DNA from: Helianthus annuus | Lineage: Eukaryota > Streptophyta > Magnoliopsida > Asterales > Asteraceae | Direction of reading: 5' to 3' | Assembly (NCBI RefSeq): GCF_002127325.2 | Contig: NC_035436.2 | Location: forward strand, 19,292,205-19,356,204 | Length of the DNA: 64,000 bases | In this document: positions 1 through 11,098 of the stretch, piece by piece | How positions within the stretch are numbered: position 1 is the stretch's first letter | Layout of the letters: each line of letters opens with the position of its first letter | Made by a program: the position numbers and the translations under genes | Notes under the pieces: generated by a model | Database searches by the model: none | What the model was told of the DNA's origin: nothing | What the model saw: the letters and a program-made list of their open reading frames with translations, nothing else

Positions 1-5
1 AATGA

Positions 6-11
<6 letters not shown>

Positions 12-69
<58 letters not shown>
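12..69. repeat. (TA)n microsatellite
   Basis: An uninterrupted TA dinucleotide run of about 29 units lies at the very start of the window. Nothing coding is nearby. The sequence after it is AT-rich and unrecognised up to about 340. Confidence 0.95.
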
Positions 70-73
<4 letters not shown>

Positions 74-339
74 AAGTGAGACTTGAAAATATATTGTTTT
101 GAAAATATATTATTTTGAACTACAAATACAAGAATACGAGAATACATGTATGAAATACCCCCATCCTTGGGAAGGAAATACGAAATTAAATACTTGAGAA
201 GTATTAATACAAAAATATTGATTAAACAATTATTCCAAAATTAAATATAATTTAAAGTTAAAATAATTATTATTTTAACAAGTGATTATAACTTGGAATA
301 ATATTGGGAAACATAAGAAGCGTAACTCAAAAATATAAA

Positions 340-1280
340 TACAAAAGAAGGCACGGCCCGTTCGTCTAATAGACCCTAGCACGTTGTAGGTAGTCGGGTT
401 TGCTGAAGAGATTTTGGGTTACGATTCTGAAGATGCAATACTATGAGTTCATGTCCCCCTTTTCTTTTAACTGTTCTCAGTTTTATACTTCGGGGGTGAA
501 ATACATGTTACAATTATTACAAACGTTTTATACATGGTATGATTAGCTTAAGGAGGGTTTACTGCTTGATCATGTGAAAGGTGGGTATAACACTTAAGGC
601 CATTAATCCTCTTCGTAGAACCGAGGGACATGAGTGATAGATCTATTTGGGTGTAGCGAGCCCACACCCATGGGGACCAGGGTGGCCCATAGGGTGACTA
701 TGTCTTCCAGCCGGAGGCCCGGTACAAATTTGCTAGGTTTGAGTCTTCCTGCACCATTTCACACATACCATTGGCTTTGCAACCCATTGGTGATCTGTTT
801 TTCCTTATTGCTACATACCAGGGACATACATACAGACATACTTTAAAGGTTTATTCATACACTTACACATGAACTCGCTCAACTTTTGTTGATGTTTTTC
901 AAATTACATGTATTTCAGGGAACTAGTGGATCTGGCAGGTGTATGCATGTGTTGTCAAGCTGCGTTTAAATAAAGGATGTCATCCGTGGTCGTAGAGTTT
1001 AGGGGATGTATCCTACTCCTGGACGGGATACATGTTTCTAAGCTCGGGTTTGTTTAAAGTTCTTTTGTCGAGTCCTTGTGAACTCATTTAAACATGTTAT
1101 GGTTTGTAACTTAATTTGGGTGTCGATGTTTTCAGACAAGTAGGTTGTGGTATTTTCTAAACTTAATTAATGGATGGATGTCTTTTGGTTTTATCATATA
1201 GTATTGTTATGATTGAATGCTATGATATTAAGAAGTCACACGAATAACCATACTTTCGCAAAAGTCAGGGTGTGCCACAA
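340..1280. mobile_element. LTR-like remnant of an LTR retrotransposon
   Basis: This block has a more mixed base composition than its surroundings and reads like plant LTR sequence. It ends in a GTGTGCCACA-type terminus, as plus-oriented LTRs often do. No PBS, polypurine tract, second LTR or gag/pol reading frame lies next to it, so it is a solo or truncated LTR at best. The start is not defined. A 70-residue ORF at 634-846 resembles no protein family I recognise and is probably chance. Confidence 0.4.
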
Positions 1281-1349
1281 CGTACCCTAATTCATCAAAA
1301 CTTTAATTTTGAATTCTAATGAAAATTCAAGCAATTTTGAATTTCTAAT

Positions 1350-1704
1350 GAAAATTCAAGTTGTAGGTATCCGATATTTTAATTTATAATATCACTCATG
1401 CATGCTTTTCAACTTTGATAAAAAGTTGATTGGTTTGAAAAAAAAAGTTACTACTTGATGGAAAGTCTTATAAAACGAAGGTTACTATGAAATACATGTG
1501 TTGAAGAAACTCATAAGAATTTGAAATTCATGGAGTCTAAGATACTTTTTGGAAATTCAAGAAGTAGACATCCTAAAGATATTTTAATATTTATGTCTCT
1601 CATGCATGTTCTTCAAATTTGATGAAAAGTTGATTGTTTTGAAAAAAAAGTTACAACTTGGTAGAAAGTCTTGTTAAAGGAAGGTTCCAATGAAATACAT
1701 GGAG
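1350..1704. repeat. Diverged tandem duplication (two copies, about 200-bp period)
   Basis: The stretch at about 1350-1500 recurs at about 1551-1704. Both copies carry the same order of blocks: AAATTCAAG, a short TTTTAATAT tract, CTCATGCATG, AAAAGTTGATTG, a poly(A) run with AAAGTTAC, GAAAGTCTT and ATGAAATACATG. Divergence is roughly 20% by eye. There is no coding potential. Confidence 0.7.
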
Positions 1705-2818
1705 ACGATATTTTCTAATTATCCTCCCAAGATACATGGTGTTGATGTAAGGTTCTTCTTTATCGGTGAGGTGAAGAATTCAAATCATGTAAAGTGTAAA
1801 AGTAGATTACTTTGACATTAAAAAAACTGCATGTTTTGATATTAATGGGTGTATTTAATTGAAGTTTTAATTATTATTATTACTAGTATTACTATTATTA
1901 TTGTTATTCTTAATTTTAAACTTGTTGTTGGTGTTCCATAAAATTGTGTTTTTTTTACAATGTTGATAGACTGAGTTTAAATATGTAATGACGGTATGTC
2001 TAACCCATTGGTGCACCTAATGAGTTCCGATGCATGTCCAATTACATCGGTGCACCTAACCTTCAAGGTTTTATTCACTATTATAATGAATTTTAATTAC
2101 GCAAGTGCACTATCCATAACAACGGTTTGTCTAATCCATTACAATGGTGCGTCCAACTTGCGTATATTTTGCCAACCCCACACATACTTAAATGGACATA
2201 AAGACTCCTCGTCCCTGAAACTCAAGCATGTAAAGTGTAGGCGTTACAAGATTTATTTATTTTTCTTGTTCTTGGTGTTGTCACGGATCTTTTCTATATT
2301 TTTCTATAAAATTGTTGTTAAAAAAATCACTAACAAAGTAATCATCTTCAATATAATTAACTTATATTGAAAACTTGTCATATATAGTCTCGTATTGAAT
2401 TTACAAACATTCAATTCCCTCTTATTTGCAATTGACAATTTTCGTCACAAATCCATTACAAAAGTGGACAAGTAATTTTGTGTAATAGTGTCGGTTGAGA
2501 TTTAGGCTAGAATACTTAAGTTCTTATGATATTTTGGGGGGCCAAGAGAATTAAATGTTGCAATCTTCATTGTGTAAACATGGTTGGAAAGAAAGAACCA
2601 ACATTTATTTTTCTGAATTTATTGAATAACTTGTCGTTCTCATTTCTTTTATATTTTGCAATGTTACAAACTTACAATCCATGATCACTAAAGAAAGCAA
2701 GGATGAAATCGAAGGAACATAAGAACCTTAAATCCATCTTTACAACAAACAATACAAAACGATCAATTAAGTTGATCTAAGGATCCCTAATTAACAACGT
2801 CAAACTAATAGCCTAAAC

Positions 2819-2852
<34 letters not shown>

Positions 2853-3961
2853 CAAAGTAAGGGCTAGTAATGTAATTTCCATACTATAACTTTGCAACAT
2901 CTTTGTGCATAGAGGGGTTGTACACTTGTACCTAATGCTTAGGGGGATTTATTAAAAAAATATGATATTACATTTTTAACCCAAAACTATTTGATTATTT
3001 ACTTTTAACCCAGAATTTTTCATTTTTTTCAATTTAACGTTACAACTTTTTACTTTCAACTTTGGTCCTCAATACTTTTCATGTTTCACAATCTTTTTGT
3101 TTTAAGTTTCGTTCTAAATTTAAGAATTAACACGACGCAACGTGCGTGTGTGATTCAACGTTCTTATGTTTCGTTCTAAATTTTGCGAGTTAACATGACG
3201 CAACATGCGTGTGTGGTTTAATGTTTTATGTCGTCTATTCTTTCCCGTTTGATAGGTTTATCACAACGCGCAGGTCCTAAATCGACTTAGTTATTATTTC
3301 CTATGTTTTACGTTTAGGTATAATTTCTTCGTATTAACACACGGCAACATTAGTGTTGGTGGTCGTTGATGGTGCTATAATATTGGTACTATTTAGCACA
3401 ATTTTACTCCCCCATCGCAACTAAATTAGCAAATAAATCTTTAAGTTGATCAAAGCATATGATGTTCTTATAATTTATTCGAGATCTTTTTTTAAAGGTC
3501 CATTGTACCTCATTTAATATAAGAGATAGGAAGGTTGTTGGTGCAAGATATGTACATACATAAAAAGGCTGCCCCTTGATATGAAAAGAAATTTATAACT
3601 GAAAAGCAACCTTTTTAAAAACGACACTTTTGGCAAAAAGCAAATGATTATGGAATATTATCCTCGTAAGTTGTTGTTTGGTGACAGCCTCATGTTGCCT
3701 TTTTTGCATGTGACACATTAGACATTCCTCCCACACGAGGCCTATTTTTTTAAACTATCATTATTTTCTTGAATATTAATAAACAACCGACAAATATGCT
3801 AATATTTTAAATGCATATTTACAGTTGTGTCAATTTATATATTACTTTTAATAAGAGGGGGTAAAATGTTAAATTAATTTAAGGTATATTTATACCTATG
3901 ATGGTGACAAAGGATCAATTGTTTTTAATAAGAAGGGTGATCGTTTAACATATATTTATAC
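1705..3961. other. AT-rich intergenic sequence without a recognisable gene
   Basis: A 124-codon ORF at 1996-2370 looks like low-complexity, chance-open sequence and matches no family I know. A pure 30-base poly(A) run lies at 2820-2849, perhaps the tail of an old retroposed insert, though no body or TSD could be assigned. At 3101-3230 a unit of about 65 bp containing TTTCGTTCTAAATTT and CGACGCAACGTGCGTGTGTG is tandemly duplicated. A short flank motif ATGATGGTGA occurs near 3898 and again just past the Harbinger element at 7414. Confidence 0.6.
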
Positions 3962-4157
3962 TTAGACCATGCGTAGTGGTTTGATGAATAATGCCTCCAC
4001 CCTGGGGCGTTTTCTGCCATGTGACAGTCCAGTTAGCTTGGGGGCATTATTGGGCGTTTTTCCAAAAATGGCGTAGTGGAATAATGTCCAATAACGCTCC
4101 ATCCAATCATTACACAATTATTTATTTATTTTTAAATTAAAAACTTAAAATACTTCA

Positions 4158-4204
4158 TTAAATTAAAAAAGAATTACAATACTAAAAAATTACATTGCAA
4201 AATT
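4158..4204. repeat. 47-bp direct repeat, copy 1
   Basis: This 47-bp AT-rich block, beginning TTAAATTAAAAAAGAATTAC, is identical to 6912-6958. Copy 2 begins immediately after the Helitron-like 3' end. The pair brackets the inserted DNA. Confidence 0.9.
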
Positions 4205-4707
4205 ATAGATAATTAGTTACAATTCACTCATCCACAACAAACTTATTTATTTTTACGTATTCTTGACATATTTTATAAACTATACTGTTTAAAAAAATCC
4301 AAAGATAGCATGACGATCTACACATTTTTGTCAACGTTTCGGTAGTTGTCTTGTTCAATATCGACGCACGGATTAAAATGTACAAGTCGATAATGCTTTA
4401 ATGTATAAGTAATTATTACTTGTGATCTAATGCGCCTAATCTACAAAGATGGCCTCCACCCATGCAAACAAAAACAAAAAGAATTAAAAGTACCGTAACA
4501 TAAAATGAAGATATTATGTGTCACATTTTATTTTATTAAAACTGCCTAATATCTGTACTTAGATATATCTTCTAAAAACTTAAAACTAACTACAACAAAC
4601 TTCCTAAATAAAGGGGTGGCAAATCTAAACCATAATGCACTTCTATAATTACTACTATAAATACATAGCAGGACACCCCTATATCTATTACTAAACAAAG
4701 TTAAAAA

Positions 4708-5371
4708 ATGGATACAGTTCTGAATTCAGTTGTTGCGAAAAACCAAGAATGTGAGATTGAAAATTCTAAGGTCAGTTCTGTTATATCGCAGCAGTGAATA
4801 ATTGTTTTCTTTTATTTACTTTTATGTGAATGTTAACTTATTTGATTTTTCAGATTCAGATGCATGATAACACATGCCAATTTAAACAACCCATTTGTCG
4901 AACAAACTTCTAAGGTATTGATTTTGCTGGTTTTTCAGTATTTTTTTTTTTGCGTATATCTTTCATATTAACATGTTCATTATGTTATTATATATGTGTT
5001 TTATTGCAGGATGATGGTGATAAAAGTGTTGATATTATATTTTATGGTGTAATATTTAGTCCATACAAGTCTAATCTTCAACGTGAATTTAGTGAAGAAG
5101 TAATTTTAAGGTTTATTTAATCTTTCTTTTTAACTTTCGTATTCATTTTTTTTTCCTTTTTAAGGATCGAAAGTTTGAGACTCAAAGGAAGAGATCCAAG
5201 AGACTCTCTGGATGGAAATGGAGTGAGGTTATTAAGTCAGACGATTCTGAGGACAATGACAAAGAAGAGGAATTAGAAGATACTACCGATTCAAGCACAA
5301 ACCAAAACCCAATTAAAAATACATTGAGTGTCAATTCAGAAGCGGATCAGATTTCATGCAGTCTAATATGA
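4708..5371 (+). pseudogene. Multi-exon gene remnant inside the Helitron-like insert, function unknown
   Basis: An ATG at 4708 opens a short exon (MDTVLNSVVAKNQECEIENS) that ends in AAG/GT. Three further exon-like blocks follow, separated by AT-rich stretches with plausible acceptors and donors (CAG at about 4857, TTGCAG at about 5010, AAG/GT at about 4914). The last block, from about 5166, is an acidic, serine-rich tail (DDSEDNDKEEELED) ending in TGA at 5369-5371. The reading frame is not consistent across the second junction without choosing an alternative frame. This could be a captured host gene fragment, or the C-terminal tail of a Helitron-associated protein such as the RPA-like protein some plant Helitrons carry. 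I do not recognise a domain. Confidence 0.35.
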
Positions 5372-5709
5372 AATCCATCAAGTGTTTTTATGTTTTTTTT
5401 TTCATTTTCAGTTGTTATGTTTTATCTAGACGCATGAATAAAGTTTATTTTATATTTGAACTTTATTTTTTGTGTTAATATGAAGTAGTTATTAACCATA
5501 TTAATAAAGTTCAAAATAAACTTAATATCCAAAATTTACAGGTCAACTAAACTTATATATGTTAATATCCTAAAATTGCAATAAATAGATATTGTAGTTA
5601 GATATAGTCAAGCTGAAATTATAAAATATTGTAGTTATTCTTGGATATTAATCTAATAATTTGTATTTCTAAATTAAAAATAATAAAGTAATAAACTTTA
5701 AAGCTAAAC

Positions 5710-6785
5710 AAAAAAACTGAACTTACTATGATATAAAGTTAATAAAGATATAAACTCTTAACATCCTATTTTTTTACAAAAACTGTTTTTAAAATTTTAT
5801 AAAAATATAATTTTTTTTATATATAAAAACGAAATTTAACAATTAAAGTTAATTGTGTAAAACGTACTTACGAGTCAACTACTATTTTTTATTTTTATAA
5901 AAACACAAATTTTTTGAACCTAAAGTTTATTGGATGAGTACCATCTGGATATTTAAAAAACGTTATGAACTTTAAAGAATAAAATTATAAACTTTATTAT
6001 TTAACCAACAAAATAAACTTACGTTACAACTATAACAACTTATCTTTTATTTTTTATCATTTGATTTTCATTTTTTTTTTATAAAAAACGAAACTTTACA
6101 TGTGTAAAACATTTTTTTACTTTATTTATAAACAAAACATTTTATTTTTACAAAAAAATAATTCTTTTATAAACATTTTATCGTAACAAGTAATATAAAT
6201 AAAATACTCCAGAAATTTACAATCTTTACTAGATAAGTACTAAATTGTGTTATAAATTTTTAGAAATTATAAATTCAACTATATTGTTGTAGATAATATT
6301 AGTCAGATTCAAAAGAATTATTTATCAACTTGACAAGATACATAGTAGATTGTGTTGCATATTTTTAGGGATTATAAGTTAAAAGTAGACTCATATAGAT
6401 AATATTAGTTAGGAACTAAAAATCTGAACTTAGTATGATATAAAGTTAATAAAGATATAAACTCTTAACATCCTATTTTTTATAAAAATAGTTCTTGAAA
6501 ATTTATAAAAATATAATTTTTTTATATCTAACAATTTAAGTTAAAGCTCTAAAACGTACTTACGAGTCAAATACTATGTTTTATTATTATAAAAACAAAA
6601 ATTTTAAACTTAAAATTTATTGGATGAGTAATATGTGGATATTTAAAAGAAGTTATGAGAATAAAATTAGACTTTATAATTTAACCAATAAAATAAACTT
6701 ACTTTACAATTATAACAACTTATCTTTTATTTTTTGTCTTTTGATTATTAATTTTTATAAAAAAAAAACAAAACTTTACATATGT
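5710..6785. repeat. Diverged tandem duplication inside the Helitron-like insert
   Basis: About 370-400 bp at 5710-6115 recur at 6420-6785, offset by roughly 710 bp. Shared blocks in the same order include ATGATATAAAGTTAATAAAG, AAACGTACTTACGAGTCAA, TTTATTGGATGAGTA, GGATATTTAAAA and TATAACAACTTATCTTTTAT. The copies have drifted by substitutions and small indels. There is no coding content. Confidence 0.8.
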
Positions 6786-7413
6786 GTAACACTAATGACA
6801 TACCCACCACAATAATGTTATCATAAATATTATACGAATAAGAAAACTATCAGAAACGAGTGCCGCAATCTAAAGTGTCTCCCCCGCCGCATCGCGCGGG
6901 CACGCTACTAGTTAAATTAAAAAAGAATTACAATACTAAAAAATTACATTGCAAAATTTTAAGTTTTTAAAAAGATCCAAATGAGACATTTAATAAACAA
7001 AACTTTAGGGACTGATATAGCATTTTTGAAACTTAAAATATTAAAGATATTGAAGTTTAAAACCACAGGGACCTAATGTATCAACTGAGCAAAGTTTTAA
7101 AACAAACCAACCACCTCTATCCCTTCTTCTTCTTCTTCTTCTTCGTGACCTGCAAACTCCGGCTGAAATTCCGGCTACCCAAAAAATCCGGCTAACCCAA
7201 AAATCCGGCTGAAATTCCATCTCTCTCACTCTAAACCCACATGCTCTCTTCTGATTGGCCAAAGATTTTCCATTTCGGCGTGTTTCAAAAAATGCCAAAC
7301 GAATTTTGCCCAAAATAACGCCCAAACACGCCAGGGTGTAGTGGCGTGTGGGCGTTTTCCGGCGTTTTCTTCGAAATTTTTTTACAAATCACGCCCTATT
7401 ACGGGCGGTCTTA

Positions 7414-8001
7414 TGATGGTGATAAAGGATCATATATGTTACAGAAAAAAAATACGCATAACCTTTTGATTGAACTGAATAAAAAACTTAAAAGTAGTTC
7501 CAATGATATGATATGAGAAAAGAAAACTCTAAAGAACATTTTAATTTTCAAAGTTTGTTAAAGCCGTAATGGTTAATAAAGAAGGAAATATAAGTCGAAT
7601 ACTTGAACGGTGATATAAACTTCAATAAGAACGCCTTCTGATCAACTTTTGAATTGAGATTATCGGTTGTCATATCTAAATCCTGCAAAACAGAATTTGT
7701 TAGCTTTGTCACAGGAAGAGGGGTCTCTATGTGACTATCATCTCGCGTAAGAATAAGTGCAAACTCTTTAGAGAATATATATTGTATAGTGTAAAGTACG
7801 AGTAAGGGTCCAAGTGAGTGGATGATTTGTGTTACCTCATCAGATGAATTTGGGTTTCGATGTACTATCGTGTAGTGATGGGCCTAATTAAAGGCATAAC
7901 CGTTTTGACAATAACATCTATTTTCCTATTGAAAAAGAACACTTATTTGTCATGATGTACTATTTTGCCATGCAGGCATGATAGAATTTGCGTTGGCCTA
8001 A
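7414..8001. other. Intergenic sequence, nothing recognised
   Basis: AT-rich DNA between two Harbinger elements. No ORF or structural RNA was recognised. Confidence 0.6.
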
Positions 8002-8342
8002 GACCACCCGTAGTGGGGGGTTTTTTAGCGTTTTCCCCCAAACCCCCCTGCCCCTAGACTGACTCTGTGTGTTTTTTACAAAAATTTTGTCCGGAGCATT
8101 CTCTTTTCCACACATTCTTTCAATTTTTTTTGGCCAGTATCGTACACCTTCACAATCTTTGGCCAATAGCATTTTTATGGTTATTATTTTATTTTTTATT
8201 TAATTCTATAACGCCCCACAAGATTTCAAACCCCACTACACCTCTTTTAACATAATACCCCATAATGCCCATATACTGACTGGACCGTCACATGGTGCAA
8301 AACGTCCAAGAGTGAGGACATTATCTTCCCTTACACATGGTC
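8002..8342. mobile_element. Harbinger/Tourist-type MITE, 341 bp
   Basis: The left end is GACCACCCGTAGTGGGG and the right end, on the minus strand, is GACCATGTGTAAGGGAAG. Both are flanked by TAA (7999-8001 and 8343-8345). The GGCGTTTTGC-like subterminal motifs match the larger Harbinger elements in this window. It is too short to code, and the two short ORFs overlapping it are chance. Confidence 0.8.
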
Positions 8343-8676
8343 TAATCCTGGTCAGGTTTGACATACGAATCAAATTCACATCATACCTCTTCAATAAATT
8401 TTCTTCCAATCTCTATAAATGTTTATACAATGTTTTTTTTTTATTATTTGTTTAAAATAACTAATTTTTATTCAATTATGTATGAATTGAAAATCTTATT
8501 TATGAAAGTAATACTTTATTGGCTGCGGCTCCAGTAGAGAGACGACAAAGCTCCCCGCCCTTATTTAACCATTCTCTGACAATCAGTGAGCAAACTAAAA
8601 CCAGTCAGCACGTCAGTTTTAGTGCATACTTAGTCAAATTTATAGTAAATTGTATTTTTGGGTATATGTGTTATAT
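8343..8676. other. Intergenic sequence, nothing recognised
   Basis: Short AT-rich spacer between the Harbinger MITE and the SINE. The open frame at 8519-8737 has no recognisable protein features. Confidence 0.5.
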
Positions 8677-8686
8677 ATATTTGAAC

Positions 8687-8937
8687 GGCAAACGCTGCTC
8701 GGGGCTATGTTCAAAATTGACTCATCGACCGTCATAAGATCGTACCCTCTAATGCATGGGAACTGGATGGAATCCATAAACTCTCGCTCCTCGTCAGGTT
8801 CGAACCCGAGATTAAAGCCCTGATCCGTCCCTTCACCCAGATGTCCGTCGAAAATGGCCCGAGAAGGAAATCGAACCCGCGTCTCCACTAAGAAAGTCAG
8901 GCCTCTTACCATTGAACCAAATTCCGAGGACTTTGCA
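8687..8937 (-). mobile_element. tRNA-derived SINE
   Basis: Read on the minus strand, the element starts near 8937 and carries a tRNA-like head. An A-box-like TTGGTTCAATGGTAAGAGGC is followed about 45 bases later by a B-box-like GGGTTCGATTTCC (about 8866-8878), the internal RNA polymerase III promoter arrangement of tRNA-derived SINEs. About 170 bp of unrelated body follow. The 10-bp direct repeat ATATTTGAAC flanks it at 8677-8686 and 8938-8947, consistent with a target-site duplication. No poly(A) tail is visible. The open frame at 8640-9044 simply runs through this element. Confidence 0.65.
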
Positions 8938-8947
8938 ATATTTGAAC

Positions 8948-9246
8948 CATATATCATTTGGATGTATGAAACACATATTATCGCCGCACCATATCGCTTG
9001 TGGACTATATATGTTTTAGACCACTCATAAAGTTTTGTTAACACTAATTTATGATTTTTGTATGTAAAGTGTCATGATATATGTTTAGCTTTTATTCTTT
9101 ATTTAAAAAAAAAAATCTATCACACCCAATCCGCTTTAACCTAAGTCCTAAACTCTTTGACCCATTTTGTTATGATTTGGTTTCACTTGAGCCTGTTCTT
9201 AAGGTGCATAATTCTATTTTTTTTAATTAAAACCCAACAAATAGGA
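8948..9246. other. Intergenic sequence, nothing recognised
   Basis: AT-rich spacer between the SINE and the poly(T) marking the 3' end of LINE-A. No gene-like content. Confidence 0.5.
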
Positions 9247-9383
9247 TTTTTTTTGACAGGTAAACTTTATACACAGATGACAGAACTACCCCCAAACCAA
9301 CGGCAGCCAACAAACAACAAAAACACCAATTACATTAAAGAACACCACCTATCCCATGTTAAATCCCTATCCTTTTATCTTTA
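9247..9383 (-). mobile_element. LINE-A, 3' tail (rest at 34144-34890)
   Basis: On the minus strand, the sequence just outside the Harbinger element reads as the typical end of a plant LINE ORF2 (RDLTWDRWCSLM, then stop). It is followed by a short 3' UTR and an A8 tail (T8 on the plus strand at 9247-9254). The matching upstream part of the same LINE lies at the other border of the Harbinger element, about 24.8 kb away. The TAA at each border is the Harbinger target duplication, so the LINE was the target. One frameshift near the junction shows that it had already decayed. Confidence 0.7.
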
Positions 9384-9580
9384 GACCGTGAGGTATGGTG
9401 GAGCTTGGGTTGGGGCATGAGTTGACACGTGGCTTGGGGGGCAGACATAGGCTGACCCACATCACACACGGTATGGTGGGGCTGGGGTTTAGGGCGTGGG
9501 TTTGGTGGGCTTCGCTAGGCTGACCCGGGCTGGGCTGTTTGAATATTTTTTAAAACAACAAATTTAATTTTTTAATATTT

Positions 9581-10300
9581 TTAAATAAAGAAATAAACAT
9601 AAAAAAAATTTCTAACGTTTATATTTGTTTTTATCTCTTCTCTCATCTCCAAGACTAGTTGCAACTCGTCACCCTCTAGGTGATCAATGCGCTCGGATAG
9701 AAATTTCAAATCATCCCGTCTATGTTTCAGGGCATCTCTAGCGGCATCTCTAGCTTCTTTGCTCTTTTGTTGTTCGGCCCTTTGTTGTTGGAAGACGTTG
9801 AATGTATCTAACTTGCATGCAATGTCATCCAACTGATCGTTGTATATTCCCCTACGCGAGCCCGAACTCCCAGCTGAAGGCAATGCCGTACCAGATCTTG
9901 ATATTTGAGCACGCCTTTTTGCGGCATCTCTTCCATACTCAGGCCAGTTTGGGCTTGGCGAATCATCCAAAAGGTCCTCAAACTCTTGATCTCGTGCATC
10001 AGATTGGGCTTGGGACGAGGCCCTGAGGCCCTTGACCTTTTGGAAGACGTATTACTTTCGCTACCACTGGGGATATTCGCTCACTTTGGATGGAACTTAC
10101 AAATCTCCCAACAATGCATGAAACGGAAGTCGGTCCCCACATTTGATTTGAATGCAACCAATGCATTTGTCACAATGTCGGCTTCGGTTTCACAACTTTT
10201 TGGATTTTGCTTTGCTTTATTTAAAAACCCACTATATTTTGTAAGTTGGCCGCTAATCTTGCTCCACTTCGAGGATAAGCTATCGTTTTCACGATAAGCC
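9581..10300 (-). pseudogene. Harbinger Myb/SANT-like ORF1, C-terminal half (broken)
   Basis: This is the 3' part of the ORF1 gene whose 5' part lies at 33248-33843. The piece next to the LTR element (EAYRENDSLSSKW onward, about 10081-10300) is the second half of the trihelix/Myb-like domain typical of PIF/Harbinger ORF1 proteins. It includes the conserved stretch ending in WEICKFHPK. The downstream part (about 9581-9970, DDSPSPNWPEYGRDAAKRRA onward) is the basic and coiled-coil C-terminus (EARDAARDALKHRRDD). A stop or frameshift near 10080 and another frameshift near 10005 break the frame. Such proteins bind the transposon ends and help the transposase enter the nucleus. Here the gene is dead because of the insertion and the frameshifts. 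Confidence 0.75.
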
Positions 10301-10859
10301 TCCCTTGTAACAACCCGCACTTTCGTGCGTTGTTACTACTCGATACACTCGTTACGCCTAGCACCAGAGATTCGGATCATAATGTAACTAGATCAGGTAT
10401 ATTGCTAAATCGAAGTATAATCGAATAATTACGCATATTCTATCGCTATTACAAACCTATTTTCATAAATTATAACACTCACGATGATATTGAGTGAGGG
10501 CTTAATCTACCCTCCTCGATACCCGCGAGGTGTCAAAACATAAGCAAGCAACGCTAACAAAGACTATCGGGTGAGTACCATGTCTCTAGCCATCATGACG
10601 ATGACGGCAACACGAGCAAGTAGTGCCCCGATAATCATTGTGGCACATCACATCGAAGAACGCACTCGAAGGCACGCGTAACTCAATCATCGCACCGAAT
10701 ATTGGTTATATAGATACGTGTATACGGCCCTTTTTGTGAGTAATTATGATAAATAATTAAATAATGATATAAATATACGAAAATATGACCCAAACAGTCG
10801 AAAACGCGCCAAAAACGAGGATCGGAAGGCCTACGTACGGACGTGCCAGTCAAGCGGCT

Positions 10860-11060
10860 GGGCCAGTCGATCGAACGGGTTGTTCGATCGAACGAGCCAG
10901 TCGGTCGATCGAACGGGCCGTCCGATCGAATGGATTGTTCGATCGAACGGGATAGCCGGTCGATCGAACAGGCTGTTTGATCGAACGGGATAGCCGGTCG
11001 ATCGAACAGGCTGTTCGATCGAACGGGCCGTCTGATCGAACGGGTCGGTCGATCCAACCC
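10860..11060. repeat. Cluster of palindromic TCGATCGA-type repeats, 5' LTR upstream of the TATA box
   Basis: Roughly a dozen copies of a 10-14-bp motif around (T)CGATCGAACGGGC alternate with GGCTGTTCGATC and GCCGGTCGATC. Many contain the palindrome CGATCG. A 38-bp unit is duplicated here relative to the 3' LTR, so the array expands and contracts. It sits just upstream of the TATA box, where LTR enhancers normally lie. Confidence 0.85.
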
Positions 11061-11090
11061 GCCTTTCCTCCTTTTCTCCCCTTCCTTGCC

Positions 11091-11098
11091 TATAAATA
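11091..11098 (+). promoter_or_regulatory. TATA box of the 5' LTR
   Basis: TATAAATA follows a pyrimidine-rich stretch and precedes CCCCCTCTTCACCCC. The same arrangement recurs in the 3' LTR at 31562-31569. Transcription would be expected about 30 bp downstream, which would place the U3/R boundary near 11125. The position is an inference from the motif alone. Confidence 0.7.

Larger units (their letters stand above)
4642..6910 (+). mobile_element. Helitron-like insert (3' end well defined, 5' end tentative)
   Basis: The right end has the Helitron signature: a GC-rich short hairpin (CCCGC, loop, GCGGG) around 6881-6900, followed after about 10 bases by CTAG at 6907-6910, with T as the next base. 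Hairpin-then-CTRR and insertion before T are family features. The proposed 5' end at 4642 begins TCTATAATTACTACTATAAA, which resembles plant Helitron 5' ends, but the preceding base is T where A is expected, so this end is uncertain. No Rep/helicase is encoded, so the element would be non-autonomous. It contains an exon-like gene remnant (4708-5371) and an internal duplication. Confidence 0.55.
3965..7410. mobile_element. PIF/Harbinger-type DNA transposon, 3.4 kb, with internal Helitron-like insert
   Basis: The left end is GACCATGCGTAGTGG and the right end, read on the minus strand, is GACCGCCCGTAATAGGG. Both are flanked by the trinucleotide TTA (3962-3964 and 7411-7413), the target duplication typical of PIF/Harbinger. 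The subterminal GGGCGTTTT motifs are shared with the other Harbinger ends at 8002, 34143 and 61213. No transposase or Myb-like ORF1 is left. The interior is AT-rich and holds a Helitron-like insert and a tandem duplication. On the minus strand, 7041-7325 is a short open frame in terminal sequence and does not look like a gene. Confidence 0.75.

Noticed and set aside
7041..7325. 94-codon minus-strand ORF with an arginine run
   Set aside because: It consists of a translated CTT microsatellite and Harbinger terminal sequence.
8862..8937. A genuine tRNA gene on the minus strand
   Set aside because: A and B boxes are present but the acceptor and anticodon stems do not form, and a 10-bp TSD flanks a 251-bp unit. 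A SINE explains it better.
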